Assembly: GCA_964427955.1 (NCBI GenBank)
Contig: CAYRWY010000123.1
Location: 1-13,830 of the forward strand
Length of the DNA: 13,830 nucleotides
Origin: JACRBK01 sp964427955
GTDB taxonomy: Bacteria > Chloroflexota > Anaerolineae > Aggregatilineales > Aggregatilineaceae
Direction: 5' to 3'
Within the stretch, counting starts at the first letter, position 1. Each line of letters begins with the position of its first letter. Made by a program: the position numbers and the translations under genes. This document shows positions 12,504 through 13,830 of the stretch, piece after piece. Under the pieces are notes generated by a model. The model was not told the DNA's origin. It saw only the letters and a program-made list of their open reading frames with translations, and made no database searches.

Positions 12504-13830
12504 ATGGGTGACAAGTACAACCCTCAAGAAATTGAACCGCGCTGGTCCGCGCGTTGGGAACGCGATGGTTTGTATCGTTCCAAAGTCGATCCTGACCGGC
12601 CAAAGTTCTATGCCATGACGATGCTGCCCTACCCCAGCGGCGACCTGCACATCGGCCACTGGTACGCCATGTCGCCGTCGGACGCGCGCGCCCGCTGGCT
12701 GAGAATGCGCGGCTATAACGTCCTGTTCCCGATGGGCTTCGATGCGTTCGGCCTGCCCGCCGAAAACGCGGCGATCCAGCGCAACATTCACCCCAAGGTG
12801 TGGACGTACAAGAATATCGAAAACATGCGGCGCCAACTGCGCACGATGGGCACGATCTTCGACTGGGAACGCGAGATGGTCAGCAGCGATCCCGAATACT
12901 ACAAGTGGACGGAGTGGTTCTTCCTGCAACTGTACAAAAACGGGCTGGCCTATCGCCAGCGCGCCGCCGTCGATTTCTGCCCGCACTGCAACACGACGCT
13001 GGCCCGCGAGCAGGTGTGGGGCGACGACCGCCACTGCGAACGCTGCGGCAACCCGGTGATCAAAAAAGAGCTGGCGCAGTGGTTCTTCCGCACCACCGAC
13101 TATGCCGAAGAACTGATGGATCACAGCACCATCAACTGGCCGGAGCGCGTCAAGGTCATGCAGACCAACTGGGTGGGCCGCAGCGAAGGCGCGCACGTGA
13201 CCTTCACCACCGAAGGCGGCGATCCGATCGTGGTGTTCACCACCCGGCCCGATACGCTGTGGGGCGCAACGTTCATGGTCCTGGCCCCGGAGCATCCGCT
13301 GGTGGAGAAGATCACCACGAATGCCTGCCGCCAGGCGGTGACGGACTACGTCGAGGCGGCGGCGCGCAAGACCGAGATCGACCGCACGGCAGAGGGTCGC
13401 GAGAAAACCGGCGTTTTCACCGGCGGCTACGCCATCAACCCGGTCAACGACGAACGCATCCCGATCTGGGTGGCGGATTACGTGCTGATCAGCTACGGCA
13501 GTGGCGCGATCATGGCTGTGCCCGCGCACGACCAGCGTGACTTCGAATTCGCGCGCAAGTACGATCTGCCGATCCGCATCGTGATCCAGCCCGAAGGGGT
13601 CGCGGACCTGGACCCGGACAAGATGACCGAAGCCTGGCCCGGCGAAGGGGTGCTGGTCAACAGCGGTTCATTCACCGGCACGTCGGCGCGCTACAGCAGC
13701 GACGGCAAGAAGAATGAAGCCGTCGGCGTCGTGACCCAATGGCTGGAAGGGCGCGGCATCGGCAAAGGCGCGGTGAACTACCGCCTGCGCGACTGGCTGA
13801 TCAGCCGCCAGCGCTACTGGGGCGCGCCGA
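12504..13830 (+). CDS. leuS: Leucyl-tRNA synthetase, C-terminal half beyond the right edge
   Basis: LeuS charges tRNA-Leu and hydrolyses misacylated products in a separate editing domain. The 442 visible codons begin MGDKYNPQEIEPRWSARWE. They contain the class I HIGH motif (HIGH, 49-52, in PYPSGDLHIGHWYAM), GFDAFGLPAENAAI (78-91) and a zinc knuckle with C159-x2-C162 and C178-x2-C181. The editing (CP1) domain shows TTRPDTLWG (246-254) and SGAIMAVPAHDQRDFEFA, with D343 and D346 after the histidine. The window ends in LRDWLISRQRYWGAP, as the catalytic domain resumes, so the KMSKS loop and anticodon-binding parts are outside. CGGAG (12489-12493) is 10 bases before the ATG. It is the expected target of the upstream leucine T-box, although two small ORFs and a hairpin lie between. 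Confidence 0.97.
   Translation, partial: MGDKYNPQEIEPRWSARWERDGLYRSKVDPDRPKFYAMTMLPYPSGDLHIGHWYAMSPSDARARWLRMRGYNVLFPMGFDAFGLPAENAAIQRNIHPKVWTYKNIENMRRQLRTMGTIFDWEREMVSSDPEYYKWTEWFFLQLYKNGLAYRQRAAVDFCPHCNTTLAREQVWGDDRHCERCGNPVIKKELAQWFFRTTDYAEELMDHSTINWPERVKVMQTNWVGRSEGAHVTFTTEGGDPIVVFTTRPDTLWGATFMVLAPEHPLVEKITTNACRQAVTDYVEAAARKTEIDRTAEGREKTGVFTGGYAINPVNDERIPIWVADYVLISYGSGAIMAVPAHDQRDFEFARKYDLPIRIVIQPEGVADLDPDKMTEAWPGEGVLVNSGSFTGTSARYSSDGKKNEAVGVVTQWLEGRGIGKGAVNYRLRDWLISRQRYWGAP

Noticed and set aside
12486..13529. A 347-codon open frame on the minus strand opposite leuS
   Set aside because: leuS motifs are clear on the plus strand; this frame is an antisense shadow rich in Arg, His and Val.
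1..13830. CRISPR arrays, insertion sequences, integrases or phage genes
   Set aside because: No regularly spaced repeats, transposase-like ORFs or attachment sites were seen; tRNA-Ala is not followed by integrase-like sequence in the window.

Overview
The window is GC-rich, gene-dense bacterial chromosome. It carries housekeeping translation genes (ffh, trmD, lysS, greA, leuS, one tRNA) and a few signalling and envelope genes. The gene style suggests a member of the Chloroflexota, perhaps Anaerolineae-like. The clues are an ECF sigma factor paired with a membrane anti-sigma factor that ends in a TolB/WD40-like propeller, a T-box riboswitch outside a low-GC Firmicute setting, and a GreA with an ELVENAEY tip. 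This placement is inference from family knowledge, not a database result.

Layout. 1-747 (-): N-terminal 249 residues of Ffh, with a good sigma70-type promoter. 922-1560 (+): unrecognised 212-residue protein. 1567-2313 (-): trmD. 2374-3675 (+): imidazolonepropionase (hutI) without other hut genes. 3766-5873 (+): ECF sigma factor overlapping its zinc-finger anti-sigma factor, whose extracytoplasmic part is a propeller. 5878-9044 (-): a three-gene unit behind one promoter. In transcription order it holds a sensor kinase lacking its phosphoacceptor histidine, a degenerate partner lacking ATP-binding motifs, and a membrane-anchored double-SLBB/ComEA-type helix-hairpin-helix protein. 9182-11278 (-): greA then lysS, each followed by a terminator. 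The greA leader itself contains two terminator-like hairpins.

11495-12503 is the most unusual part. A near-consensus promoter drives a T-box leader (stem I with a probable CUC leucine specifier, antiterminator, mutually exclusive terminator). A complete tRNA-Ala(GGC) gene sits between stem I/II and the antiterminator. After the T-box terminator come about 600 bases before leuS. They hold a 43-residue small ORF flanked by an 11-bp perfect inverted repeat, a long hairpin with a short U-rich tail, a 33-residue small ORF with a very strong Shine-Dalgarno sequence, and another hairpin. leuS (12504 to the window end) is cut off after 442 codons.

How it may work together (inference): uncharged tRNA-Leu should antiterminate transcription into the small ORFs and leuS, while tRNA-Ala lies in the constitutively transcribed part of the same leader. 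RNase P processing of that tRNA would cut the sensing half from the switching half. This T-box/tRNA arrangement and the His-less kinase pair are the two items most worth following up.
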